A stretch of 64,000 bases of DNA, taken from contig CAZQOQ010000002.1 in assembly GCA_964595205.1 (NCBI GenBank), positions 62,001-126,000 of the forward strand, given 5' to 3'. Of this stretch, positions 35,551 through 43,503 are shown piece after piece (position 1 is the stretch's first letter; each line of letters begins with the position of its first letter). Source of the DNA: JADKIH01 sp964595205 (GTDB lineage: Bacteria; Bacteroidota; Bacteroidia; AKYH767-A; 2013-40CM-41-45). The position numbers and the translations under genes are program-made. The notes beneath the pieces were generated by a model. That model ran no database searches. It was not told the origin of the DNA and was given only the letters and a program-made list of their open reading frames with translations.

Positions 35551-37812
35551 GTGCAGTCAAAAAAAATAATTATCATTTTATTTTTATTCAGCGGCATCTT
35601 TTTTGGCTGCAGACCCACGCGTCACATTCCGGATGGCGAGTATCTTCTTGTTAAAAATGAAATAAAGGTTAAAGAAGACTATCTCGAAAAGGAAAACATC
35701 GAAAAATATATCAAACAGAAGCCGAACAGGAAAGTTTTAGGCATCTTCCGTTTTCATCTCGGCGTATATAACCTCAGCCATAAAGATTCATCGTGGCTGA
35801 AAAATATCGGCGAAGCACCCGTACTTCTCGATTCGGAAATGGTCAGTCGTTCGAAGGAACAAATCAAACTTTACCTTTTCAAGAATGGATTTTTCAATTC
35901 GCAGGTTTCGGACAGCATCCGCTTTAAGAAAAAGAAAGCTACCGTCGAATATCATATCAATTACAACCGACCTTATACCATCAGAAATATCAATTATGCC
36001 ACGCAGGATACAGGAATCTCCAAACTGATTATTTATTTTCAGCAATCATCACTATTAATCAAAGGCGACAGGTATAACGAAGAGACTTTCGAAAAAGAAA
36101 GAGAAAGAATTACAGCCGACCTTAAAGACAGGGGATACTATTTCTTTAACAGGAACTATATCACTTTCCAGATCGACTCTTCTCTGAAGTCGAACCAGGT
36201 GGATGTGAATCTATATATCAACCGCATCAATGAAAATATCGGTTCAGGCGAATCAAATATTAATCAGATTACCGACCACCAGACATATCACTTAAGAAAT
36301 ATCTATATCCAGACCGATTACAATCCGAAGGATCCAGCTAATTCGCTTCCGCGCGATACGGTTTTGTTCAACGGGTATTATATTCTCTCCCGGGGACCGG
36401 AGCGTGTGATCCGTGACAATGTGCTTACCCGAAATATGTTCATAAAGAAAGGCGACATTTATCTTCAGCGCGATCTTGATTTCACTTATAAGCGCCTGCA
36501 GGAGCTGAATATTTTTAAATTCATCAACCTTTATTTCGAAGAGGTACCCCGGAATTCAGAACAGAACGAATACCTGCTTGATCTGCAGGTCCAGCTGACG
36601 CCAATGGATAAACAGGACTTCACCGTTGAATCCGAAGTCACCAATACAGGAAGCAATATCGGTCTTGCCGGAAGTTTTGGTTACAGGAATAAAAACACTT
36701 TTCGCGGAGCAGAAGTACTTGAGTTAAAATTAAGAGGAGGTCTTGAATCAATTCCAAACACCAAGACAGATGTTGAGACCAAACCCTTCTGGGTGTTCAA
36801 TACATTTGAGATTGGTCCGGAGGCAACGATGAGTTTCAAAAAATTTCTGATTCCCGGATTCATTGAAAGAAAAACATCACGATATTCAAATCCAAGAACG
36901 GTAATTTCCCTGGGATATAATCACCAAAACAGTCCGGACTATATCCGTTCCGTCACCAATTTCAATTTTGGCTATAACTGGTCGCCTACTTCCAAACAAC
37001 GACTCGGTTTTTATCCGGTAAACATTAACAGTGTAGTAGTCGATCTGGATCCGGATTTTGAGAAGGAGCTTGCAGACCTGAACGATCCCCAGCTGATCTA
37101 TGCTTACGAGACCCACATCATATCCTCCCTGCGTTTAACCTGGTCAACCACGAGTCTTTCTGCTGATCCAAAGAAAGATTATGTCAACTTCGTTACCACA
37201 TTTGAATTTGCTGTGCCGGTTTTCAGAGACCCGTCCCAGTTTGTGAGGGTCGACTATGACTTTTCTTACTACCACAGGATCAATCAATATACAAACCTGG
37301 TGAGCCGGCTTACGATGGGAATCGGGATTCCTTATGGCAGTTCGTTGTCGCTTCCATTTGAAAAGAGTTTTTTCGCCGGTGGCGCCAACAGCATGAGAGC
37401 CTGGTATGCAAGAACACTCGGGCCGGGTTCATATAAAAGCACACTGGATATCGAACAAAGCGGCGACATAAAAATAGAAGCAAACATGGAATACCGTTCA
37501 GAGTTTTTTCAGTTCAGCAACGGGATGAAGCTTGAGGGTGCCGCATTTGTAGATGCTGGAAATATCTGGACACGAAACGAAGATATAAGCAGGCCTGGCG
37601 GAAAACTCGAGGCCGGACATGTACTTGATGAAATGGGAATCGGCGCGGGACTTGGGATGAGATTTAATTTTTCGTTTTTCGTATTTCGTTTTGATGCTGC
37701 TGTTAAACTCCGTGATCCTGCGCTTGATGAAGGTAACCGCTGGGTGTATCCTGAACAGAAATTTGTTATCGGAGACATTACTCCAAACATTGCGATCGGA
37801 TATCCGTTCTGA
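35551..37812 (+). CDS. tamL: TamL-type outer-membrane assembly lipoprotein (Omp85/BamA superfamily)
   Basis: 753 residues beginning at GTG; no in-frame ATG exists nearby before the signal. A lipobox at LFSGIFFGC makes Cys20 the likely lipidation site. POTRA-like domains (about 30-360) lead into a C-terminal 16-strand barrel region (about 370-753) with the surface-antigen motif FFAGGANSMRAW and terminal NIAIGYPF. This combination of lipobox plus Omp85 barrel is TamL of Bacteroidota, which works with TamB to insert or move outer-membrane components. No tamB is adjacent. The GTG start is rare among its neighbours. Confidence 0.88.
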   Translation: MQSKKIIIILFLFSGIFFGCRPTRHIPDGEYLLVKNEIKVKEDYLEKENIEKYIKQKPNRKVLGIFRFHLGVYNLSHKDSSWLKNIGEAPVLLDSEMVSRSKEQIKLYLFKNGFFNSQVSDSIRFKKKKATVEYHINYNRPYTIRNINYATQDTGISKLIIYFQQSSLLIKGDRYNEETFEKERERITADLKDRGYYFFNRNYITFQIDSSLKSNQVDVNLYINRINENIGSGESNINQITDHQTYHLRNIYIQTDYNPKDPANSLPRDTVLFNGYYILSRGPERVIRDNVLTRNMFIKKGDIYLQRDLDFTYKRLQELNIFKFINLYFEEVPRNSEQNEYLLDLQVQLTPMDKQDFTVESEVTNTGSNIGLAGSFGYRNKNTFRGAEVLELKLRGGLESIPNTKTDVETKPFWVFNTFEIGPEATMSFKKFLIPGFIERKTSRYSNPRTVISLGYNHQNSPDYIRSVTNFNFGYNWSPTSKQRLGFYPVNINSVVVDLDPDFEKELADLNDPQLIYAYETHIISSLRLTWSTTSLSADPKKDYVNFVTTFEFAVPVFRDPSQFVRVDYDFSYYHRINQYTNLVSRLTMGIGIPYGSSLSLPFEKSFFAGGANSMRAWYARTLGPGSYKSTLDIEQSGDIKIEANMEYRSEFFQFSNGMKLEGAAFVDAGNIWTRNEDISRPGGKLEAGHVLDEMGIGAGLGMRFNFSFFVFRFDAAVKLRDPALDEGNRWVYPEQKFVIGDITPNIAIGYPF

Positions 37813-37859
37813 TAACAATGACCGTTTTTTTTACTTCTCTTCACTAATTACTTTTTTTT

Positions 37860-37867
37860 TAGCTTTG
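37860..37867 (+). promoter_or_regulatory. Possible -7 element for the aldolase gene
   Basis: TAGCTTTG matches TAnnTTTG exactly, 20 nt before the ATG at 37888. No clear -33 TTTG is visible in the T-rich region before it. Confidence 0.4.
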
Positions 37868-37887
37868 CCAAACACAAAACAGCAAAC

Positions 37888-38946
37888 ATGATCAATCCAA
37901 AAATTGTTGAATTACTTGGTGCAGGTGCAGAGGCATTATTGAAACATCAGTGTAAGACTATCAGCAGGGATTCATTACATCTTCCCGGTGGCGATTTCGT
38001 TGACCGTATTTTTTCAATCTCAAATAGGACGAATCCGGTTTTAAAAAATCTTCAGCAACTTTATAATCATGGAAGGCTTTCGGGTACCGGATATGTTTCA
38101 ATTCTTCCGGTCGACCAGGGCATTGAACATTCTGCCGGTGCCTCTTTTGCAACCAACCCCATTTATTTCGATCCCGAAAACATTGTTAAACTAGCCATCG
38201 AAGGAGGTTGTAATGCTGTCGCTTCCACGTATGGAGTGCTTGGCGCTGTTTCAAGAAAATATGCGCATAAAATTCCATTCATTGTTAAAATCAATCATAA
38301 CGAATTTCTGACATTTCCGAATAAATACGACCAGATCATGTTCGGAAAAATTAAAGATGCCTGGAACATGGGTGCCGCAGCGGTGGGTGCTACCATTTAT
38401 TTTGGTTCAGAAGAATCGTCCCGGCAGATCCGTGAAGTGAGTGAAGCGTTTGAATATGCACACGAACTCGGAATGGCAACAATCCTTTGGTGCTACATGC
38501 GAAACTCCGGATTCAAGAAAGACGGCGTCGATTATCATACCGCGGCAGATCTCACCGGACAAGCCAATCATCTTGGCGTAACGATACAAGCCGATATCAT
38601 CAAACAAAAACTGCCTACCAATAACGGAGGATATACTGCATTGAGTTTTGGCAAGACGCATCCGAAAGTCTATTCCGAACTTACAACCGATCATCCGATC
38701 GACCTGTGCCGTTACCAGGTTGCGAATTGTTATATGGGAAGAATGGGCCTGATCAATTCCGGCGGCGAATCGAAAGGTGCGAGTGATTTATCAGAAGCGG
38801 TCACAACTGCAGTCATAAATAAGAGAGCCGGCGGACAGGGCCTCATCTCGGGCAGAAAAGCATTCCAGAAGCCGATGAAGGAAGGGATAAATTTGTTGAA
38901 TGTTATTCAGGATGTGTATTTGGAGGAGGGGATAACGGTTGCTTAG
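37888..38946 (+). CDS. Class I fructose-bisphosphate aldolase (DhnA type)
   Basis: 352 residues. It resembles archaeal/bacterial class I (Schiff-base) aldolases of the DhnA/FbaB group: ILPVDQGIEHSAGASF, a lysine in IPFIVKINHNEF and the C-terminal phosphate-binding segment KRAGGQGLISGRKAFQ. It cleaves fructose-1,6-bisphosphate or forms it in gluconeogenesis. The TAG stop is followed, with only three extra Gs, by the left G-rich arm of the repeat cassette that separates it from accD. Confidence 0.93.
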   Translation: MINPKIVELLGAGAEALLKHQCKTISRDSLHLPGGDFVDRIFSISNRTNPVLKNLQQLYNHGRLSGTGYVSILPVDQGIEHSAGASFATNPIYFDPENIVKLAIEGGCNAVASTYGVLGAVSRKYAHKIPFIVKINHNEFLTFPNKYDQIMFGKIKDAWNMGAAAVGATIYFGSEESSRQIREVSEAFEYAHELGMATILWCYMRNSGFKKDGVDYHTAADLTGQANHLGVTIQADIIKQKLPTNNGGYTALSFGKTHPKVYSELTTDHPIDLCRYQVANCYMGRMGLINSGGESKGASDLSEAVTTAVINKRAGGQGLISGRKAFQKPMKEGINLLNVIQDVYLEEGITVA

Positions 38947-38949
38947 GGG

Positions 38950-39053
38950 GGGAGGTTGGGAAGTTGGAAAGTGGGAAAGTGGGGAAGTGGGAAAGTGGGG
39001 AGGTTGGGAGGTTGGGAAGTGGGGAGGTTGGGAAGTGGGGAAGTGGGGAAGTG
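38950..39053. repeat. G-rich octamer array, left arm of the four-helix-bundle cassette
   Basis: Thirteen contiguous 8-bp units in four variants: GGGAGGTT, GGGAAGTT, GGGAAGTG and GGAAAGTG. The array begins three bases after the aldolase stop codon and ends at GGGAGGC (39060). Runs of three or four G every 5-8 bases also give it potential to form G-quadruplexes. Its inverted partner lies after the enclosed gene at 39491-39549. Confidence 0.92.
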
Positions 39054-39119
39054 GGGAGGCTATGATAAGTTCCTTATTTAATGAGACGATAAAATTGATT
39101 ATTTACTTTAGGTTTGTGA

Positions 39120-39482
39120 ATGGCCGATAGTAATTTAGATACGCTGAGAATTTTTAGATTAGCAGAAATCTTAGCTGATGAAATTTGGGAGATAGTTAAA
39201 TCGTGGAATGATTTCGAACAGGATGTAATTGGAAAACAATTAGTAAGATCAGCAGATAGCATCGGTGCCAATATTGCGGAAGGATATGGACGAGGAACAA
39301 TGATTGATAAGAGACGATTTATTATTATTGCAAGAGGATCCCTGTATGAAAGTAATTTTTTTTTGCGAAGAGCTTTTATCAGAAAATTAATTAACCATGA
39401 AAAAAATAAAACTATTCAGGAAATTTTAAAAGAACTCATTCCAAAACTAAATTCTTACATAAATTACCTCGAAAAAAATTAA
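39120..39482 (+). CDS. Four-helix-bundle protein (S23 / 23S rRNA intervening-sequence family)
   Basis: 120 residues, intact. The family signature is clear: LVRSADSIGANIAEGYGRG at about 41-59, then RRFIIIARGSLYESNFFLRRA and a C-terminal helix rich in Lys/Glu. These small all-helical proteins were first noted in intervening sequences of 23S rRNA genes and are homologous to the Avd accessory protein of diversity-generating retroelements; their biochemical role is unclear. The gene lies between two inverted octamer arrays in an otherwise housekeeping cluster. A -7-like TAGGTTTG at 39109-39116 is only 3 nt before the ATG, which might mean a leaderless transcript. Confidence 0.88.
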   Translation: MADSNLDTLRIFRLAEILADEIWEIVKSWNDFEQDVIGKQLVRSADSIGANIAEGYGRGTMIDKRRFIIIARGSLYESNFFLRRAFIRKLINHEKNKTIQEILKELIPKLNSYINYLEKN

Positions 39483-39490
39483 TAAACAAA

Positions 39491-39549
39491 CCGCCCACCT
39501 CCCAACCTCCCAACCTCCCAACCTCCCAACCCCCCAACCCCCAACCCCC
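39491..39549. repeat. C-rich octamer array, right arm of the four-helix-bundle cassette
   Basis: About seven units: CACCTCCC, three AACCTCCC, AACCCCCC and two AACCCCC (7 bp). This is the reverse complement of the GGGAGGTT family of the left arm. It begins within 10 nt of the four-helix-bundle stop and runs without a gap into the TTG start codon of accD at 39550. Confidence 0.92.
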
Positions 39550-40416
39550 TTGTCCTGGTTCAAACGCATAAAAGAAGGTATAACCACCTCCACGAAAGAG
39601 AAAAAAGAAACTCCGGAAGGACTGTGGCACAAATGTTCTGCCTGCAAGCACATCGTTCCCATGAAGGATCATATTGCCCGTATGCATGTTTGTGAACAGT
39701 GTGGACATCATGACAGGATAAATTCTCAGACATATTTTGAAATTCTGCTCGACGATGATGACGCACTGGAATTAAATCCCTTGCTGAGTTCCGACGACCC
39801 GCTTTCTTTCGTTGACACAAAAAAATATACTGACAGGATTAAAGAGACCCAGCGCAAGACAGGATTATCGGATGCGATCCGGACTGTGGTGGGAAAAGTG
39901 CATGGAGAAGGATTGGTGATTGCGTGCATGGACTTCAGTTTTATCGGCGGATCGATGGGATCAGTTGTAGGTGAAAAAATTTCCCGGGCAATCGATCATT
40001 GCATAGAAAATAAACTGCCACTTTTAATTATTTCCAAATCTGGCGGCGCACGAATGATGGAAGCCGCATTCTCCCTGATGCAGATGGCCAAGACGTCGGC
40101 AAAACTGACGCGACTGGCCGAAGAAGGATTGCCATACATTTCATTATTAACCGACCCTACTACCGGAGGTGTAACAGCATCCTATGCCATGCTTGGTGAT
40201 TTAAATATTGCTGAACCCGGCGCATTGATCGGTTTTGCAGGACCCCGGGTAGTAAAAGAAACAATTGGAAAAGATCTTCCAAAGGGGTTCCAGACCGCCG
40301 AATTCGTTCTCGAGCATGGATTTTTAGATTTTATTGTTGACCGCAGGGAATTAAAAAACCGCATCGGACAGATTTTACGATTGCTGAAAAACAAATCGGC
40401 TTCAGGGGGAAATTGA
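39550..40416 (+). CDS. accD: Acetyl-CoA carboxylase carboxyltransferase subunit beta
   Basis: 288 residues. The N-terminal zinc ribbon is C29, C32, C48, C51 (HKCSACKH and VCEQCGHH). The carboxyltransferase domain has the segments ISKSGGARMMEAAFSLMQM and DPTTGGVTASYAMLGD. With AccA it transfers carboxyl from biotin to acetyl-CoA for fatty acid synthesis. The normal N-terminal sequence SWFKRIKEGI is preceded by TTG, and no ATG is available in frame. Everything upstream of that codon is C-rich repeat array, so the native leader seems to have been replaced. Confidence 0.95.
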   Translation: MSWFKRIKEGITTSTKEKKETPEGLWHKCSACKHIVPMKDHIARMHVCEQCGHHDRINSQTYFEILLDDDDALELNPLLSSDDPLSFVDTKKYTDRIKETQRKTGLSDAIRTVVGKVHGEGLVIACMDFSFIGGSMGSVVGEKISRAIDHCIENKLPLLIISKSGGARMMEAAFSLMQMAKTSAKLTRLAEEGLPYISLLTDPTTGGVTASYAMLGDLNIAEPGALIGFAGPRVVKETIGKDLPKGFQTAEFVLEHGFLDFIVDRRELKNRIGQILRLLKNKSASGGN

Positions 40417-40548
40417 TATACCTGAACCAGGATCCAAAAAAGATCCAGGTGAGGCTAAACCAGGGTTTCAGGATATATATGCGTCTATTTTTAGGTATAA
40501 ACAATTTAAAATGAATACTGTTGCACTAATTTATTTAAATTTCAAATT

Positions 40549-40656
40549 CCCTGACCCTGTTTCTTGACTCTTGGTTCTTGCCTCTTGGTTCTTGGTTCTT
40601 GGCTCTTGATTCTTGGTTCTTGGTTCTTGGCTCTTGATTCTTGATTCTTGGTTCTT
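40549..40656. repeat. 7-mer tandem array (TTCTTGG-type) upstream of rpsO
   Basis: About fourteen units of seven bases with variants TTCTTGG, CTCTTGG, CTCTTGA and TTCTTGA, from about 40561 onward, with a degenerate start at 40549. No inverted arm is present nearby. The last unit runs into the -33 region of the rpsO promoter. Confidence 0.88.
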
Positions 40657-40690
40657 TTTGTTGTTCGTAACAATAAAAAGTGTACATTTG
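40655..40690 (+). promoter_or_regulatory. Probable promoter of rpsO
   Basis: TACATTTG at 40683-40690 fits the -7 consensus TAnnTTTG. TTTTTGTTG (40655-40663) lies 19 nt before it, matching the -33 TTG box. The ATG follows at 40720, leaving a short leader. Confidence 0.6.
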
Positions 40691-40719
40691 CCCCTCGTTT
40701 TAAAGAATTAAAAATTACA

Positions 40720-40986
40720 ATGTTAACATCAGAAGCAAAAAAAGGATTTTTCAAGAAATTTGGAGGTTCAGAAACCAATACCGGTTCAGCAGAAGCGCAA
40801 ATCGCCATGTTTTCAGAACGGATAACATTTATGACTGAGCACCTGCAGAAGTCTAAAAAAGATTTTTCCACTCAACGTTCATTAATACGTCTTGTCGGTA
40901 AACGCCGCAGCCTCTTAGACTATCTTCAAAAAACAGATATCGAGCGGTATCGTAAGATTATAAACACATTAAATATCAGAAAATAA
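40720..40986 (+). CDS. rpsO: 30S ribosomal protein S15
   Basis: 88 residues from the ATG at 40720; longer in-frame starts begin inside the promoter. The family segments NTGSAEAQIAMFSERI and RSLIRLVGKRRSLLDYL are clear. S15 binds 16S rRNA early in 30S assembly. It is followed by a terminator and pnp, the order seen in many bacteria, where S15 and PNPase levels are linked. Confidence 0.97.
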   Translation: MLTSEAKKGFFKKFGGSETNTGSAEAQIAMFSERITFMTEHLQKSKKDFSTQRSLIRLVGKRRSLLDYLQKTDIERYRKIINTLNIRK

Positions 40987-41008
40987 TTAATTCACAAAAA
41001 AATACAGG

Positions 41009-41036
41009 AAAGGCAATTCATGGGATTGCCTTTTTT
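41009..41036 (+). terminator. Rho-independent terminator between rpsO and pnp
   Basis: AAGGCAAT (41010-41017) and ATTGCCTT (41025-41032) form a perfect 8-bp stem with a 7-nt loop, followed by a run of T. It lies 23 nt after the rpsO stop and 22 nt before the pnp start, so read-through could be regulated. Confidence 0.85.
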
Positions 41037-41058
41037 GCTTTATAAAAAAGATGCAGTC

Positions 41059-43230
41059 ATGTCAATAAAAGGAATCGTAAAAGAATTTGATCTCGGTGAT
41101 GGACGGAAAATTTCCATCGAAACAGGCCGTTTGGCCAAACAGGCAGATGGTTCTGTCGTAGTTAGAATGGGTGATTCAATGATACTCGCTACAGTAGTAT
41201 CGTCGCCCGATGCAAAAGAAGGAGCGGATTTTCTTCCGCTTTCAGTGGATTACCAGGAAAAATTTTCGGCGGTTGGTCGTTTCCCCGGCGGGTTTTTAAA
41301 GCGCGAGAGCCGCATGTCAGAATATGAAATTCTTACCAGCCGTCTCGTCGACCGCGCACTGCGCCCGATGTTCCCGGAAGATTATCATGCCGATACACAG
41401 GTTATCATTACGCTTCTGTCGGGCGATCCAAACGTTCAGCCGGATGCAATGGCCGGTCTTGCTGCCTCTGCAGCGCTGACCATCTCCGATATTCCATTCA
41501 ACGGACCCATATCTGAAGTCCGTGTGGCACGCATCGATGGTAAATTCATAATCAATCCTTATACAACCGATATCGAAAAAGCCGACATCGAAATGATTGT
41601 TGCCGGAAACGCAGACAGCATTCTGATGGTTGAAGGTGAAATGAAAGAAGTGAGTGAGAAAGAAATGCTCGATGCTATCCGTTTCGCACACGAAGCCATT
41701 AAGATTCAGTGTAAGGCGCAACTCGAACTTCGTGAAATGTGCGGTAACAAACCAAAGCGTGAATATTCACACGAGACGAATGACGAAGAACTGAAAGCTA
41801 AATTGAAAGCGTTCTGCTATGATAAGGCTTATGCGCTCGCTCGTTCGGGTAATACGAATAAATACGAACGCACAAAAGCGTTCAAACAGATAGAAGAAGA
41901 TTTCATCGCCACACTTTCACCGGAAGAAGTTTCTGAAAAAGAGGCGATGATAAAAAGATATTTTTTCGAAGTCGAAAGCGATGCCATGCGCAATTGCATT
42001 CTTACCGAAGGCGTGCGTCTTGATGGCAGAAATACTACCACCATCAGGCCGATCTGGTGCGAGGTCAATTACCTGCCTTCTCCTCACGGCTCCGCCATCT
42101 TTACACGTGGAGAAACGCAATCGTTAACCACAGTGACGTTAGGCAGTAAACTCGACGAACAGATGATCGACGTTGCCATGAGAGAAGGAACGAATAAGTT
42201 TTTACTCCATTATAACTTCCCGGGCTTCTCAACAGGAGAAGTGAAACCCAACCGCGCACCTGGCCGCCGAGAAATCGGTCACGGTAATTTAGCCATGCGT
42301 TCACTGAAAATGGTTTTGCCGGGCGAAGCTGAATGTCCGTATACAATTCGTGTCGTCTCCGACATCCTCGAATCAAACGGATCTTCTTCCATGGCTACCG
42401 TTTGTGCCGGTACACTGGCATTGATGGATGCCGGCGTGCAGATCCGCAAACCGGTTTCAGGTATCGCCATGGGACTGATTACCGACGGCAAAGGAAGGTT
42501 CGCGGTTTTATCCGATATATTAGGAGATGAAGATCACCTCGGTGATATGGATTTCAAAGTAACGGGAACCGACAAGGGAATCTGTGCCTGCCAGATGGAT
42601 TTAAAAATCCAGGGACTTCCGGAAGAAATCATGATACAGGCACTTGAACAGGCAAAGGCAGGACGTCAGCATATATTAAATGAAATGCTGAAGACCATTT
42701 CTGAACCAAGAGAAGATTACAAGCCACATGCACCTCGAATCGAACGATTGATCATACCGAAAGAATTCATCGGCGCAGTCATCGGACCTGGTGGAAAGAT
42801 CATCCAGGAAATGCAGCGTGAAACCAACACAACCATTTCCATCGACGAAGTGAATAACGAAGGCATCATCGAAATTTCGTCGAGTGATAAGAACGGCATC
42901 GAGGCAGCAAAGTCACGCATCCGTGCCATCACGGCGGTTCCGGAAATCGGAAGTGTATACGAAGGCAAGGTTAAAAATATCATGGACTTCGGGGCATTCG
43001 TTGAATTCATGCCGGGTAAAGACGGGCTGCTTCATATATCGGAAATTACGTGGGACAGACTTGAGACCATGAAGGGAGTCTTCAACGAAGGCGACAAGAT
43101 CAAGGTGAAACTGATAGACGTGGATAAAAAGACAGGTAAGTTCAGGCTCTCTAAAAAGGCATTGGAACCAAAGCCTGAAGGTGCAGTTGATACGAACGAG
43201 CGTCGTCCACCACGCAGACAACCGCAATAA
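41059..43230 (+). CDS. pnp: Polyribonucleotide nucleotidyltransferase
   Basis: 723 residues from ATG 41059; the longer frame starting at 41020 would run through the terminator. Two RNase PH domains cover about 1-230 and 325-555, with RFPGGFLKRE and KPNRAPGRREIGHG in them. A KH domain (about 565-625, IPKEFIGAVIGPGGKIIQEM) and a C-terminal S1 domain (about 630-705, VKNIMDFGAFVEFMPGKDGL) follow. It degrades RNA 3'-5' with phosphate. Normal length and order; adjacent to rpsO as in many genomes. Confidence 0.97.
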   Translation: MSIKGIVKEFDLGDGRKISIETGRLAKQADGSVVVRMGDSMILATVVSSPDAKEGADFLPLSVDYQEKFSAVGRFPGGFLKRESRMSEYEILTSRLVDRALRPMFPEDYHADTQVIITLLSGDPNVQPDAMAGLAASAALTISDIPFNGPISEVRVARIDGKFIINPYTTDIEKADIEMIVAGNADSILMVEGEMKEVSEKEMLDAIRFAHEAIKIQCKAQLELREMCGNKPKREYSHETNDEELKAKLKAFCYDKAYALARSGNTNKYERTKAFKQIEEDFIATLSPEEVSEKEAMIKRYFFEVESDAMRNCILTEGVRLDGRNTTTIRPIWCEVNYLPSPHGSAIFTRGETQSLTTVTLGSKLDEQMIDVAMREGTNKFLLHYNFPGFSTGEVKPNRAPGRREIGHGNLAMRSLKMVLPGEAECPYTIRVVSDILESNGSSSMATVCAGTLALMDAGVQIRKPVSGIAMGLITDGKGRFAVLSDILGDEDHLGDMDFKVTGTDKGICACQMDLKIQGLPEEIMIQALEQAKAGRQHILNEMLKTISEPREDYKPHAPRIERLIIPKEFIGAVIGPGGKIIQEMQRETNTTISIDEVNNEGIIEISSSDKNGIEAAKSRIRAITAVPEIGSVYEGKVKNIMDFGAFVEFMPGKDGLLHISEITWDRLETMKGVFNEGDKIKVKLIDVDKKTGKFRLSKKALEPKPEGAVDTNERRPPRRQPQ

Positions 43231-43278
43231 TCCCGATTTTAGTATTAACTAAAGCGAATATTTTTTCAAAACAGGAAG

Positions 43279-43303
43279 AGCAGCCACCGGCTGCTTTTTT
43301 TTG
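43279..43303 (+). terminator. Rho-independent terminator after pnp
   Basis: AGCAGCC-ACC-GGCTGCT followed by eight T. The perfect 7-bp GC-rich stem lies about 50 nt after the pnp stop. Confidence 0.9.
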
Positions 43304-43503
43304 TTATGTCACGCTCTGAAACCTCTGATTATGTAAGATTTAAACAATTTTTGATGAAACCTGCCCATGTGTGTGGCCTGAACTTATTAACAAAAAAATT
43401 GTGTAGACCTGTAAGAAGACCCTTTAAATTCTAAAAAATTCTGAAACCAAAGCAGGATGACAGCGTTTCACACAAGTATTATTTAAAGAGCTTAAAAAAA
43501 CAC

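Larger units (their letters stand above)
40417..40719. other. Gene-free stretch between accD and rpsO
   Basis: Holds a 7-mer array (40549-40656) and the rpsO promoter. The first 130 bases contain an imperfect inverted repeat (AACCAGGATCCAAAAAAGAT with its partner ATCCAGGTGAGGCTAAACCA) and no gene. Confidence 0.5.

Noticed and set aside
39109..39116. TAGGTTTG as a firm promoter of the four-helix-bundle gene
   Set aside because: It fits the -7 pattern, but the ATG is only 3 nt on and no TTG lies at the proper -33 distance, so I mention it only within the gene entry.
38950..39549. Cassette as an ordinary insertion sequence
   Set aside because: No transposase motif in the enclosed protein, no target-site duplication that I can identify, and the ends are short-unit arrays rather than fixed terminal repeats.
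40542..40871. Minus-strand frame of 109 codons with repeated QEPR-type peptides
   Set aside because: It is the heptamer array translated by chance, joined to antisense of rpsO; no start signal or family.
41317..41721. Minus-strand frame of 134 codons inside pnp
   Set aside because: Shadow of the pnp coding sequence; composition reflects reverse codons.
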